DNA of 64,000 nt, from assembly GCA_905221605.1 (NCBI GenBank), contig CAJNDS010000402.1:887818-951817 (forward strand). Direction: 5' to 3'. Source of the DNA: Symbiodinium natans (taxonomy: Eukaryota; Sar; Dinophyceae; Suessiales; Symbiodiniaceae). Below are positions 13,236 through 27,518 of this stretch, one piece after another (the first letter of the stretch is position 1; each line of letters begins with the position of its first letter). Position numbers and translations under genes: made by a program. The notes under the pieces are model-generated. The model did no database searches and was not told the DNA's origin. It saw only the letters and a list, made by a program, of their open reading frames with translations.

Positions 13236-16200
13236 TTAAATTCATCTGGCATGATGGCATCATTTCAATTCTGCGAACGTTATAAACTTAGGCAGTTTTC
13301 TCAAGACTCAAAACAGATGAAGCCAAGGTCAGGCTGCGCTGGGCGGACCTTAAGATTACAGAGATCGGCCGAGTCCCAAAGCGCGGTGAGGCTGCAATCG
13401 GGAAGTCACGGCAGTCGCAATTTTGCTGTGTGCAGGGCTTCTGCAGGATCCATAAAGTACCCTCGACGTGGCACCTCAGGTAGGCTATTGGCTCAACATG
13501 GAAGCGTATCAGAATCTTCTGCTATCTTCTGCAAGTGCTTCGGTTCAGACAGGCCCTTGCGCTTTTCGTCCTGCAGGGCACACCAACTGGAGAGAGGAAG
13601 GCAGGAAAGTTTTCACTGCCTGAGTCACTCTTTCAAGTTGACGGAATGTGCAAACCTAACCCATCATCAGCTAAGCTGGGGCGACAGCTGCATTGGCCAT
13701 TGACCAAATGCTCAATCTAAACATATCTAAACTAACATGTCGAGTTGAATGTGCCGGGCTAGAGTACTTCCTGGATCGCCGCTACATCAAGACCGTGATG
13801 TTCCAGCGTTGTTTTTCACACAGCACGATGCGTCTAACCAACCTCTTGATTTCACACTGCGATCTTCACGACCTGTTCTTTTCAAGGAGTGGCAGAGCAA
13901 CGGCCGCCGCAGCGTCGCTTCCAGGCCCGCCTCGCCTAGGCGAACGCCTTTGCCGACATGGCACGTTGCTTGGACCGAGATACAAGAGTTTGGCCAGTCA
14001 CACGACACGTAATTCATGTGCTGAAGCACTGATGTGGTTGAAACGTCTTTAAAGTTTGATAGGCCTTTGGCCCAGAGTGTCCCGCAGAGTGTCCCACACC
14101 TGTGTCCCGGCTGGCGCGTTGACCCCAAAAAGTCCAGAGAATCACAGGGTCCAATCCCCCAGATTCTCGCAGATCCAAAGGGTCCGATTCAACCGCGACC
14201 GAATCTTGCAGTAAAGTAGCCTGAATTCCTTGATGAAAAGGGCAGGATGGCTCCTTGTTGGTTAGCTTTGGGGTCGGGTTCATCGAAGTAGGCACTAGGT
14301 TTTGCCTTCTTTTAGGGGGATCAGCGGCTCTAACCTGTGCTCCTTTTCTTCGAACCCCATCCCGCGTGACCATATCGTAATTGAGGCCACTAACCCCTTG
14401 TTCGGTCAGCTACTTTTTTGGTCGAACCCCTGTCGGTTTGATTCCCTATTTTTGCGAATTGCGGCAGGGGTCCCGGCTCTGTGCAAATCCCGGCAAAATG
14501 TGTGTATCCCTCTGAATCCCATCCAAGTGTGTAAATCGAATCCGGCTTTTTCAAGCCTTACTCTCTGAATACCTCGCATCCCGGCCCGAGTGTCTTTGTT
14601 GCTTGTTGTTTGACATGTCTTTCTGTTTTGTTTCAAAAGTCGTTCCCTTGCAAGACGCTCGGACGGCTTTGTTCCGAATCCTGGCCGGAACCCCCACTTA
14701 TCTTCACATCATGCCAAGAAGAGGAATTGCTGCAACACACATATGCATCCTTTCAAATCTCGTGATTTATATATAGACACGCACTGTGTTTGCACATGGG
14801 GGTCCCCAAGCCCTCTGCTTTTTCAAGCCGCGCAAGCCTGCTTTACACAACACCATGCCATTAAAGCCCTCGGTTTTTCAGCTGTGACAGTCGCTACAGC
14901 AGTTGCACTTGAGCACGTTGTTAAGAATCTACAGCTTTTCATGGTGCAAGTTGTACTTTGCTCACCATCGACCTCTTGCCTCTTGTGTCGTTGGTTAACA
15001 TGCAACAACGCGAGCCGGTCGGCTTGCAAGCCCAGCACGCATGCCTGAAACTGAAGAGGCAATTTCAGCCAGCGCTTCCTCATGGACATACATTATACAT
15101 TCTTTTTTGGCAAAATGTACTCCTGCGCCCTGGGTTGTTTGAACGAGGGGTGGGGAGACAGGGCACGAGCGGGTTGACTGACCGCGGCAATTTGCTTCGT
15201 GGCCAACAGTGGCATAGTTGGTATGTGCTCTAACACTTCCAATAACTTTCTTCGCGCCTAGCCTGGGACCAGCTTGTACTCTGAGAGACTGAGAGACTTG
15301 GCCGGGAATCGAAGTGCTTTGGGTTGGGATTTCGGAGGCTTGGGTAGCCACCACAGCTGCTGAAGAACCGGCCAAGCTGTGCTTTTTCGCGGGGTAAATG
15401 GGCAATTCTGCTGGAAGGGTTCACTCCGACATCCGCTGACAGAGAGGGCGCCTCATGTTCGTTCTTGCTTGCAAACTTTCTGCAGGATGCACTCCTAGCA
15501 GTTTGCAGCATGAAACACCTTTCAGCACGGAAAGGTTGCATGGCAATGGCAGCTGACACTCCAGGATATTCTAGGTAGGTCAATGCATGGCTTGTCCAAG
15601 TCAAGGTGGCATCAATGCGGGTGCTGAGGAACCTTCCTTTCAATGAGAAGAGGCTCGGTTAGAAGTCAGAACTACTCAGGGCAAAGTGCATCAGGTCAGA
15701 AATACCCAGAGCAAAGCCCATCACTCTTGGAGCTGTACCACGTAAGAACCATGTAGTCTTGAAAATCACGCGCCAAGGAATAGCATGGCTTTAGTGGCGC
15801 ACGCGGGTGGCGGTTTGCTCCGTGCCTCAAGCTGCATCGAAGGTGTAGCGATTTCGGCGCCTCGAATTGAATATAGGACTTGCCTTGAAGTACGAGCGAC
15901 ATCGAGCGACTGCCACTTTCTGAATTTCTTAAGAGGCATTTCACGAAGCATTGAATTCAGGCATGGCGTTGGGCTTCACTCCGTTGAGCTTCACTCCTTC
16001 TCCAGCCAGGCCCAGATATACAGTGGGCGGTGAGTTGCCTTTCTTTCCTTTTTTGTTGCCTCGGGTTGTCAAAAGATGGTAGGGTCTGTGCCTTCCGAAC
16101 TGACCCACATAGGCTGACCTACTTCACCTAACACGTGCATGAGGAGGATCCAAGTGCGTCGTGAAATTGATAGCGGGTTCTCACGCAGGCGCTACCACCA

Positions 16201-17030
16201 CGTGGTGCGCCCCCCCAGCTGGTCCACCCCTATGACGCCGAGCTCTTCCAACCCGAACTTCATAAGCCAGTCAAGCATCTAGCCTAGCACTGAATAGCCT
16301 TTGATTCCTGACATTCGCGCGCCGATGGCTTTGTACGAGTGCAGGTGTGAAGAATTCCAGAAGTATTCCAGACATGTCACGGTTGGGCTAAGCTTGGGTT
16401 GTGGTTCCGTTGGTGTGGCGCTTTGTTCCGCGTCTGAGCTCCAGCTCGTTTGGGGCAGCCTCTAGAACAATCTTCTTTGGCCACCTTGTTTCTCAGCCAC
16501 TTGGAGGATCCAACTGCCTCATGTTCCGAAAGGCCCTGACTTGGAGAACGTATACTGTCTCAACACTTCCCGAGCTGATCAGTAGCTGCAGACAGACCCT
16601 TCCGTGACCCTCCAAGTTGTCGATGGGACTTGCCGGGCCGTCTTTAACTTGGCACGCGGAAGCGTTCAACCTGGGAGCGTATGTGCATAGTCTCTCGTGC
16701 AGAGTTCTGAGGAAACCGTCTGGAAACTGTCGGCAAGTTAGATCGTCCTAGGTCATCGCAACGGAGTTTCTGGGGCTGAGGCTGCAACAGATTGAACTTC
16801 TTGAGAGGGACATCTTGCACACCGAATTGACCCACAGTCAAGACACACACATTGTCATTCCCTACCCCTGCTGACCTGTCTGCTAGTTCAGTGAAGGGGG
16901 GCAGCGGTTTGTGTACGGAGTCAGAACATCACAGAAAGAAATCGCTCTGCTCTCGCCATGCAGATTCCTCCTATCTATGCCTTGAGTTTAAGTTCTGCTG
17001 CGATGCGGCCAGCTTGACATGTTCAAGCAA

Positions 17031-17205
17031 GAGAGAGAGAGAGAGGGACTCAGCCTCGGGCGCGCCCAGTGCGCGGGGGGCCTCCCCTATGCCCAGCAGA
17101 AGAAGTAGAAGAAGAAGAAGAAGAAGAAGAAGAGAAACAGAGAGAGAGAGAGAGAGATATATATATATATATATGTGCGTGTACATATATATATATATGT
17201 GCATA
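17031..17205. repeat. Compound GA / GAA / TA microsatellite
   Basis: A GA run is followed by unique sequence, then a GAA run, another GA run and two TA runs with short GTGCGTGTAC spacers. The overlapping frames in this stretch are low-complexity artefacts. Confidence 0.9.
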
Positions 17206-20200
17206 CAGCCTCCGCTTCGGATGGGGCTACGTGCTTGGAAGGAAGGAAGCACGAGAGAGATGCACTCAGCTCCGCTCCTCGATGCAAAACTCTAAAGAGA
17301 TCGAGGGCGCTGACCGGCAGCCAGCTACCCCGACGCCGAGCTGTAAGTGACGTGCAGAGAAGGTGGTCGAGCACGATCAAGTTGTTCCTTATGTTGCCTC
17401 CAAGTTGTTCCGTCGAGTGTATTGAAGCTTCTGCTCACTTAGCACGTGGTTGCATGATCCTTCAAACATGATACATGCACCCATTCATTGCATCCCATCT
17501 GACCCCGACCGGATCTTGACTCAGCAATGTCCGGATTAGTCATTGCTGGCAGCACATGGAACGGTGCAAATGGGAAAAGTCCGCAGCTTTGTTTGTCAGC
17601 ACTCTCCTCGCATGTCGGAAGAATTGGGAGCTGCAAATTCAAGGTGCAGCACATAACAGGGTCATTGTACCACTTCTTGAGCCTGCAAATCAGGATGTCA
17701 CGAGAGCGAAAATGTCCAAACCTCACTTCTACAACGTCCCAGCTTGGACCTTGCAGGCTTGCAAACTTCAGATGAAGGAGCTCAAGAAGACCCAGCCTCA
17801 GATTTACGAATGCAGCATGTCTTGGCAAGCAAGATAGGCCAGGGAGGCACACCTCATGATATGTGCTCTACTCTACATTCAAAGGACCTGCGAGCTCAAC
17901 CAAGCGCAGTGCCGGTACCTCAAGGGGAAGTCAGCGTTTGAAGTCGACGGTCACGAAAAGGCTTATGACGGTCATATCAAGGGTTCAAACCAATGACACC
18001 AACCCAAATCCACCACCCTGAACTTCCGAGAAGAATGAAAAGGCCTGAGCAGGTTCGACTCGCACACGGATTGGCTGAAGGCCGCCTCAAGCTGCGAGAC
18101 TTCTACGGCGCGAAGAAGGCTTGCGACACAGTCGGGGCGCCCAACTCAAGGGAAGCGGCACAAGACAAGCAGGTGCCACATCCTCAGCTGGTACCCACTT
18201 GGCCCGTCCAGCTGTTTGGCTGTCTCGACCAGTGGCAAAGTTGAAATATCGTTTGCGTTTAGGCTTCGGGGCCTTCACTGCGAGGGTTACCAGATCTTTC
18301 AAGTCCACATATCCTGGAGACACTGCCCAAGATGTCAATCTCCCGAAACACTCCAAACATGCACTTTGGCCTGCCGAGCCCAAAGAACTTTATCGCGATC
18401 GTAATCTCGTTGTGCACCAGCTCAGCTTTAACACGTGGACCTCCAGAATCTCCCAGTTGCAGGTCTTGGCAGAAGAGCCCACAAATCTTAAGGCCGCGAC
18501 CATAACCGAAGCTACAGTGATGATGTTCTACGCGTGACGTTTGCTGCTGGAACAGTTCGTGGAATTTGCTTCGAGAGCTGGACATGTCAGGGGCTTGGCC
18601 ATGTAATAGGATGGTACCATCTCTGCAGGAGAAGGATGCTTATGCACTTAAGACAGCGCAACCCTGGTCGAATGCAGAATATGACATCAGCGAACAGAAG
18701 TGCCAAGCAGCAACAAGGCAAGCACAGTTAGATTCTCTAGATTCCCATGGGCCAGGCACTCTTCCGGAGGGCAAGCGCAAACCTTCAGCCCAGCTCCCGG
18801 CAGCTTAGCGCTGGGATGTTTGAGAACAAAAGCGTGGCCAAAGTATCCTGGGCCTCTACCCATCTGCAGAGCTTCGGAATGGTTGAGAATGCTGCCAGGT
18901 CCTAGGTACACTGGCTGAGGTCTTAAGTTGGTATCGAGTATTATCGAGTGCGGCGCAAGTTCATGTTGCTGGCTCCACGCCGAGGCGAAGGGATTTCGCC
19001 GATGCGAGCAAGCCTCAGCACGGTGCAGAATCCCAATGGGCAGGCCCCATGGTAGCTATGCACCAAGAAGCGCTATCACATCATGTCTTGCAAAGTGCCG
19101 CTTCCCCGCCGACGTCGTTTGTTGCCTGTGCACCTGGTTTTCGGCCATCCACATGCTGAGTGGAACTCTCACGACTCGACGCACAAAAAAAACCGCAGTT
19201 CGGCATGCAGGTGAAAGTTTACAAAGCAAGTCAGCTGTACGTGCCACCCACTTGACTTCAAAAACAGATCGGGGTCGGCGGTCCCGAAAATTGTTCCGGC
19301 CACTGGTCCCATTGTTCAGTTCGGGAAGAAAGCCAACCCCCGTATATCTTTCAACCTTTGCAGAAACCGCCGTGGGTTTCAATGTTAAGGATTTCGGGTT
19401 CAGCTGGGAGGAGGCTGGGCAGGGGCTTTCACCTTCGGACCATCGAAGCCGCAGAGGTTAAGGGTTCAAAGTTCAAAGCTGTTGCTTCCAAAGGCATCTC
19501 CGGCAACAGCATGTCGATGCGTAGCACATCCTGATACCAGAGAATCTCTGTCTGAATCCCTCGAACCTCGAACCCCAAGTCGGATGTCGAGCATACTGGA
19601 TTGAAAGAATCCTCACCTGCAGTGCTCTAACAACAGACTCTAACCGCCTCTAACATGCCGTGCTCTAAGTGGTTGGCAAATGCAAACTTCGTCCAGTGAA
19701 CCACTGAACCCCAGGCTCGGTGACCTGAAGTTGCTCTTGGAACTGGAGCCCGGGTCCTTCTGGAAAATGTCCTGCAGCCAGTACTTTCACCACTTTCAGC
19801 ATCTCTCAGCGGTGCAACGTTTGGAGTCCTTATGAAATGCTCGGAACGTGCAGACAAAATGATGTGAAATGCCTTTGCTGAGTCCAAAAAATGCCGATGC
19901 CAGACGTTTGCTACCAGAGGCAAGCCCGCGAGTTTGGTACGGTTGATATGTTCTTGCCTAGGTCCTAGGTTCTGCAATGTTCTGCACGTTCTGGACTGTT
20001 TCGTCCAGGGCACGAGCAAGGGCTTCGTCTCTTGTCCCCTCTGCGAGATGTATGCCAGTTGAGAGATTGCAGAAATGTGCAGAGTTGTGAAGGCACAGAA
20101 AGGAGCCAAAGAAGGCCTGCGGACAGCACGGAAGCCGATAAGACCTTGGGTGGTAGCTTGAAGCCTCTGATAGAGATGTGGAGCATTCAGGACAGGCGGG

Positions 20201-23200
20201 AAAGGATGGGAGAGCGGGTCATTCTAGGTGTACTAGGCATGCCATGCCGCTTCAGGCGAGAAGAAGGCGAGGTCCATGTACGCCAAGATGACCAAAAGCC
20301 TTGGGACGGGCAGAGAGGAGCGGCTGCACGTTTTGTTTTGTGACATTTCCAGGGGCTGCTCGGGGCTGCTGCGCCCCCCAAGTCGCCTTTGCTACGGCTT
20401 GCAAAGTGTTGGATGAACTGTCGTGATTGTGGGAAACGACATGTCTTTAAAGTCTTTGGGGCTGAAGATCGCAGGATGTAAAGGGCATCCAGTTTGACTT
20501 CGAGCCGGAGCCAGAGTCCTTCTCTGCCGCTAGCTCAGTGAAGCCTTTTTGAGCTTCCTGCCACTGGGGTCTCACTGTCTTGAGGCACTGTTCCTGGACT
20601 CACCTGCTCGGAACACAGCCTCGTGCAACGCTGGCGACTATCGTTTGTATGCGGGACTCTTAGATTGCTGGACTGCCGCTGGACTGCAGGATCATGTTTG
20701 GGAGTTCTGCTCTTACCGTTTTTCTCACTCCGACTCAGCTAGGTCGGCGGCGGGGCAATCAACAAAGCTTTCGGAGACTTGTGCATGCCTCGGTCCTGGG
20801 GTTGCGGTCGTGGACAATGTGGATCACCAAATCAGCGACTGCTATACTGCTACATTATGTTACCCTGGCGTTACCTCCTTCCAGACATCGCCCGGAAATC
20901 TAAGTGCTGTCAGTTTCATTGCATTCGGAGTGTGCACTCCTTGCAATGGGCTTTCCTGATCAGGTTCAAGAGGCAGCAGGGCCTGCAGTTTGGCAAGGTC
21001 TCTGAGGACAGGCAAAGGCTGATCCCATCATTTTGGGGTGTGCTTCTGCGAGGCTAGTTGGACTTAGCAGCTCAGCTTTCTTCCTCCTTCTCGTCGCAGT
21101 GTTTGCCCTCACTTCCTTCTGTTCCATACAAGCTGGCAAAGTCTCGTAGAGCTATTCAAAGCATCATCTTCTACCACCCGCCAAAATACTGGCTGGCAGC
21201 GCAACCAAGTTACTGAGTGAACATACCGAGGGTTGGCTTTCGGAGTGACTTTCGGTCATGATAGATAATGCTGCTGCCCACATGGGGATAAGGGCATTCT
21301 GATGGGGCTTCGCCTACGATTGTATGTGTCATGTACTAAGCCTAGGGCCGAGATTCAATCGCTGCCACTGCCGCAGCGCACGATTTTCCACCAACCATGT
21401 GACAGGATAGATTCTTAGAGATGATATTTGTACAGGACTACCAGCAGCTGCACCTGGAGTTGCTTCATGCAAGCCGGAAGGCAATCAGCTCAGAGCTCTA
21501 ATCCTCGAACTTCTTGTTCTGATATGCTCTGCTACTGTCTAAAATGTTGGTTCCGCTCTCTGGCTGTTCAGCATGCTCATGTTTGCGAAAAAGACATGCC
21601 AGGCTGGACGAAAACTAGTGTCCGCCACGCACTTAAATGGTGGTACTTTCGTCCGGCAGCGGGATTATCGCAGCCGGAGGGTCTGGAATTCGCCTAAGGA
21701 TAAGACTGTGCCCAGGCATAATGTTTTGCTTAAGTACTGGTGCCTGAGGTTTGGAAAGGATGCTTGGTTTGTGGATATTTTCTGTGTGGAAGGCTTGTAA
21801 ACATGTTCTATGTTGTAGGGTCGGGGCTGTTTGTTATGGAAGTTTCTTTGTCCGAGGTACCAGTTCGAGTTTGATGCACAAAGTTGGGCTGCGATTGTGT
21901 GTGTGCCCCGTGCGCCGTTAGTTTTTTTTGAACCCTCACCCTGGACTCTAAAGCCTGAACCCTAGATCCCAGAAGCGTTCCGACATCCATGACCTCAACT
22001 TTAAACACTGACTCCAAGCCAACTTGGCATCCTTGCGATGCGGATGCATGCACCCGCTCACGCCCGTGTCTGGAATGCAGGCTTAAGGGTTTGGGGTTCA
22101 GGGGCCAGGCTTTGGGCTTAGGGTCCCTTCAGGGTTCCGAGTTCAGGTGTTTTAGGGCTTCACTTCCGATATCGTGTTGCATAAGAAAATCAATGATTTC
22201 TTCTTAAAGAATAACGGGGGAAAAACGGCATGTGTTTATATGAAGATGTGTATAATATATTTGTATAATTTATATATATATATATACCCGTAAATTGGGA
22301 GGAGGCAAAAGCAATGTGGCTGAGGCCAGAGATTTGCCCAAGGCTGCAGCACTGCTGCCTGACACCTGTGTCAAAGGGCTTCTGTTGCACCATGCTCATG
22401 TTCGTACCTTTGGAGCACTCGAGGCAGGTGGTTTCCATTGCATATCTTGACTGCGATGCGTGGCCGACTGATCCGTCTAATCTACAAGATTTAACCGCTG
22501 CAAACGCTGCTTGAGGCCGAAACTTTCACTTCTAGCCTCGTTCGGCCGCGCGGCCGATGCTCCTTGGCGAGGTCAACATGGATCAACATCAAAGCAAGAT
22601 GCGCAGCAACACACACACACACAATCATGATCATAGGATGGAATCCAATGCAACGACGAGTCTAACACAGCCCTGAGTGAGAGCAGTCTTGCATCGCAAG
22701 GGCCTGACAGATTTCCCCAACCTCTTGCTAAGGAACTTGATGTGGAAGATGCTGAAGGCAAAGGCCTCAAAATCAAGTTGAAAGGTCGTGCATGGCATAG
22801 CAGAGTGCTTAAGATTCTTTAGATGGTTCAGCTCACCGTGCGCGAAAAAGATAACTGCTGCGGAGTGAGTGTCAACTTGTCGGCCCCGCATCTCTAAGCA
22901 CTCGGACCTCGAACAATCTAAAGCCAGCGCTATTTGCATCCGAAGACACTTTGGGGGTGGTCGATTGTTGTTGAATAGCTTTCAGGGGTGCATGGCCCAC
23001 CGTAGGTTGAGAAGGTGCCAAGATTTCAACATACAATCATTAAGACACGTCGGTGTGCAGTGCACCCAGGTGCTTCGCCTGAGCTCCGTGGGGCTATAGG
23101 CCAGCTGAGCAGCTTCGAGATGATTGGGAGAGGGCTCGAGCCGAGTGACCGTCATGTGTTGCTCTGCGGTGTGCCTTGATTTTGGCCCCACCGCCTATAC

Positions 23201-23516
23201 ACATAGCTGTCAGGGAGGAGCAAGCAAGCGTACCTACAGCTTCCTCAAAAATCTTGAAACAACATGGGTGAGCCACATGACCGCTCCGTCTTGAAGGCTG
23301 CCACAGCACTTTCAGAGATGTTGACAGACCCAAACCCATGATGCTGCAACCGGCACTGGAAAAAAGGTGCAAAAGACATAATTGGCCGACAGAGTCATTG
23401 ATGTTCTCAGCAGGCTCCGTGTTCATCGACGTTTTCCAGCAGGAGCAGCGCCCGCTGCAGAGGGCTAAGGAGGGCATGGAGGAACTTTAAAGTTCATTTT
23501 GCGACAACATACATAC

Positions 23517-23790
23517 ACACCTACACACACACACACACACCACGCACATACATACATACATACGTACGTACATACATACTTACTTGCGTGCATATATGTT
23601 TGAGTATATGTATGAGGTATTTTGAAGTCTATATTGCGATGTATGACCTCCAACCCCCACCCACACACAAACACACATGCACGTTCGCACGCACGCACAA
23701 GCACACGCAGTGCGTGCGGACACACACACACACACACCCACACACACCCACGCACGCACCCACGCACGTGGCCCACACACCCACGCACCC
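23517..23790. repeat. CA / CATA / ACGC compound microsatellite
   Basis: Interrupted CA, CATA, ACGC and CCCACGCA units run almost continuously. They explain the His/Thr-rich frames on the + strand and the Cys/Val-rich frames on the minus strand. Confidence 0.9.
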
Positions 23791-24056
23791 CAAAAAAACA
23801 AAAAAAGAACACACACGAGAACCTCCAGAGTCACCCGAAGCTCAACAAGAACCCTTTTGATGTTGTGAGCGTGTCTCTGTAGCATTGTTTCTAGACGTGA
23901 CTGCAGCTCCTCTATCTCGCGCACATGTTACACTGCATAGTCCGTATGTTGTTGCGCCCGGCCGTCACCAGCCTGACTTTGGCTTGTGTGTTTCGAAGTT
24001 TCGAAGTTCGCCTGTTTTCGGCAGGTTGTGCAGACAATTGCTTTCGTGTTTTTTAA

Positions 24057-24290
24057 TGTCATCCTTTGGTTGACTTTTTGCAATGCTTTCAATACCGTTG
24101 ATCCGGTGGCCCTTCTCCGGCAACTCCGTTTGCACATGCCAGGTCTGTCTCCGGTTGTTGAGTGGACTTACGACCGGCACACACGCCTTTGGCAACGACT
24201 GCCTGCGCTCCTTTCAGCTTTGGCCCCAATCGGCGTTGCAAGCTGCTTGGGGCCGCGCCTGCCCCACCCACGCTTGCTAGGGGCTGCCGC
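24057..24290 (+). pseudogene. Decayed non-LTR (LINE) reverse transcriptase fragment
   Basis: One frame reads 'NAFNTVDPVALLRQL', then 'MPGLSPVVEWTYDRHTRLWQ'. This matches the region around RT motif A of LINE-type reverse transcriptases, where an aromatic-Asn-Ala-Phe-Asn-x-Val-Asp stretch is followed by a 'PGL' segment. The catalytic Asp expected a few residues before 'NAFNTVD' reads Thr. Further on, GC-rich sequence near 24230-24260 resembles motif B (GVQQGDPLGP) at the DNA level but is out of frame. Endonuclease, the YADD motif and the element ends are missing. It looks like a short dead remnant. The motif match is from memory of the family and no search was run. Confidence 0.68.
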
Positions 24291-24774
24291 CCGATAAATC
24301 GGGCTGGAGCTCAATCCGGCGTAGTGGCCTACGCCCGTGTCACTCCTCACTGCCCTCGATGCCTTCGATGCCTTCGATGCCGATGTGGTGCCTGCCCTGA
24401 GCACATGCGCACTGGCCCTTTGCACCCGAGGCGCGGGCTCAAGCCGCCCTCGCTACCTCCGCTCGGGCCTCCTGGTCACTGCACAGGCCATTGCTGGACC
24501 TCCACTTACCTCGCCTCTATCACTGCCCCCACTCTTTGCTGATCGTGCCCAGTGCTGCCCTGCGGCGGGGATCGTGTCAAGCCATACTGGTAATGGATCG
24601 TTTTAAGCCATATCCGTCTCAAGCCCGTATTGGCTGCACGAGCGCACTTGGGGTTGAGGTCGAGAAGCCGGGCCTGCTGCCCCTTGCACCAGATGACGGT
24701 GGGCATCATCGCCCCGGCCCGCCCAGCAGCGCTTACATGTGCCAATGCTCCACGTTCTCGACCGCGCTACAACC

Positions 24775-25020
24775 TTAACCACAGGGAAGAAGGGAAACCC
24801 GAAACCTTAACCGCCTTAACCCTGAATCTTAACCCTACCACGAAAGGGGGGGTAACCTTAGACCTACACAGCACAACCCTGAACTCTGAACTCAAACCCT
24901 ACCCTGGTGTGAAGCCCTAAACCCTACAGCTTAACCCAAAACCCACTATGAACCGCAGGAAGGGAGGGCGAAACCCGAAATCCATAAACCAGTTGTGAGA
25001 GTCGAAACCCATAAACCACG
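24775..25020. repeat. Degenerate telomere-like CCCTAAA sequence
   Basis: Many ACCCTAA, CCTTAACC and AACCCTA words occur, with spacing too irregular for a functional telomere. TTTAGGG is the repeat reported for dinoflagellate telomeres, so this could be an eroded interstitial copy. Confidence 0.55.
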
Positions 25021-26702
25021 GCGGTGGGATACCATAGGGGGATCTGCGAATGCTCGCGCATATATGGGCCTGCCGCCTTTCACCTTGCCGTCACGTCTAG
25101 GTCCGAGTTTGCACTCTCGAACGCAAGCGCACCCGCCTCCAGACGGCCCGACACTGCAAAGCTGAAGGCCTCGTGGCCGGAAATAGCACTAGGCCCTACA
25201 GTACGCCTGCGTCCGCCCGGGCGACAGCTTAGGGCCTCACAGCAGCGCGCTCTGGTGACAGCCCTCGGGTCGACAAAGACCGCCTGCTGCAAAGTCTCTC
25301 AGTAGTGCTGCGAGCGTGAGAACGCGCACGCAGAGCTCGGACGCCTGCCGCCAGGCACCGGCCAGGCTCACCGCTTTGCTCGAGAGCTGCTTGCGCATGA
25401 CCAGCCGCTGTCGCCAATCCCGCCTCCTACCTTCGCACTGCGTTTCGGTCAGTCAAGCCCCTCGTTTCTGGTGCATATCTTGGCTTCCTTCGAGCCATGC
25501 CCCATGACTTCTCACTCTAAACCCAGACCTAGTTTATGATGCACCGGCTTGCCCACAAGTAGCCAGCCAGGATTTCCTGGTTTAACCCGAGTTTCCCAGA
25601 ATCCCAAACTTCAAAAACCTTTGCTCTCCGATCCCGAAATTTCATATTCGAGGCCTTTCGTCATTTTTGGAATTTCCGGTGTTGCCCTCGCCCCGAAATT
25701 TCAGCAAGTACACAAAAGCATTAAACGTTTAACCTTGACTTTGGGGTTTTCGCAATTCCAAGAAACAGACATTCAAAACAGCCGTAAGACTTCGGAATCG
25801 TGGGTAAAGCCAGGACTTGATATGTTTCGAAGCTTCAAAAGTTTCATACTGTAAATGGTGGAGATCTTTCTCGCTTTACGAACTCGTCTTGAAAAAGAAG
25901 CCTTACCCGCTTCGTAAAATTGGCATCTCAAGGCCAAAGCACAGCATTTGTGCCAACGTCAGAATCGTGCACACACCTCACACGAAGCAAGTGCAAATGG
26001 TGAAAAAGGCACGGGGAACGCGCCATCTTTCTACGAAAGACGTGTCTAATCGTCTGGATGGTGCAATTCTTCTTCGACCCACTGTAGCTGTTGAGTTTTA
26101 GGAATTTGGCATTTCCCATATGACGGGGCGGATCGCGTATTTTCCGGAGTCTTAGTGTTTGAGCCTGGCAAAGCCGGAATAATGCTTTAAAGTTCGCAAG
26201 AAGTTAAGGAATCACAGGGAGGACGGGAAAGCAACAAAAGGAATCCTTGGCACAACCATATTTCGTTGAGAGTTTTCTCGAAGTGCATGGGATCTCGGAG
26301 CGGGAGGTTGAGTTTGACCCTACACCCCTAAAAGCTCCCAGAAACCCCTTTTTTACAAGCTTCAACGCCTCAGGATTTTGGAAAAAGTTCTAATGTCCGG
26401 GCATGGGACATTGGAATTTTGAGTTGTTTTCTGAGAACGGTTTTGGCCGAACTCTCCTTCCTTTTCTTCTGAAGTACTACCTACAGTACAGAATTAACAG
26501 GCAAATATAGTCATTCGTCTAGGGATTCATGTGCTTCTTTTTTCTAGAAGCATGCATACATCTCTGGAGTAAGGCATCCGAAAAACGTGGCGATGCTCTA
26601 CGTGGTTGGCCCCAAGGGTGAGGCAGATGGACACCTGGGAGAGGTGCTGACCAAGCTGTTGGATATGGTCAGAAAGTTGCAACTTTTGGAATGCAAACAT
26701 GC

Positions 26703-26752
<50 letters not shown>
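26703..26752. repeat. CT microsatellite
   Basis: A near-perfect run of about 22 CT units begins in GCTCGCTCGCT and ends in CTGTCTGTC. Nothing suggests coding. Confidence 0.95.
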
Positions 26753-26756
<4 letters not shown>

Positions 26757-27518
26757 GTCTCAACCTGCAAGCTGCATACTCCTGAGCATTGTTTCAGTCA
26801 GCGATTTCACCGAGTTTGTCGAACAGTAGGGCAGATGTTAGGGCTGACCATCAGGGTGCCACGGGCCCTCTTGGTGCGGGCTCTGGGCCACTGTACGATG
26901 AGGATCGCTTCCTGGAGCTCGTAGCCTAGATTGATGCTGTTAGATTTGTGAGATACCGTGGTGCTATGCCGGCATGTGTCGGCTGAGCTGCTCGAGCCTA
27001 CGCATGCGTATGCTATCCGGGTTTGGGAATGTGGCAGTTCAGTACTGGGGGCTTCGGGTTGCAACATGTTGCAACCCAGCGTGACATCTAGGCTGCTTGC
27101 CTTCCGGCAGCCGAAGACTTCCATGCTTGACAGCCCAGCTTCATGCTGACGAGGTCACTGGAGGTGTTGGCCACTAAATCGGCCCGCTGCCCAGACGGAC
27201 GGTGCATGTGTGGGTGTATGCTTGTGGGTTCGCACCTTCGGTTGTAGCGCTTGCAATGAAAGTGGGATGCTGGAGGTTTATGATCAGCCCTTCGCTGCTT
27301 TCCCAACCTCAAATTAAAGCCTGCCCATTGCAGGCTTGGGGTTCTAATCTCTGGGGAGTGCAAGAGAGCTTCTGGAGGGTGTGGGTGGAAGGAGCCTCGT
27401 GCCTGTGGCAGCAGTGAAATTTCGGGAGAGCACGAAGGGGCCGATGCGAATTTACGTGCGCTTCAGTCATACTTACCCCCCTCCACTTGTTTGCCCCCCA
27501 TCCCCCCACCACCGCCGT

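Larger units (their letters stand above)
11252..24056. other. Gene-poor stretch with microsatellites and foldback DNA
   Basis: No gene I can support. Frames of 100-180 codons occur on both strands but overlap as shadows and lack recognisable domains. The stretch contains a G-run near 11551, the foldback at 12925-13235, the compound microsatellite at 17031-17205, a TA run near 22264-22286, degenerate TTTAGGG-like motifs at about 21930-22150, and the CA/ACGC tract at 23517-23790. Confidence 0.5.

Noticed and set aside
13481-13497. Sequence resembling the end of the dinoflagellate spliced leader (ATTGGCTCAA)
   Set aside because: Only about ten bases match, with gaps, and no gene body follows; chance is likely. 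A similar weak match near 32280 was dismissed for the same reason.
14400-14460. TGGTCGAACCCCTG and GGTTTGATTCCC considered as tRNA T-arms
   Set aside because: No matching acceptor stem, D-arm or anticodon arm could be placed around them.
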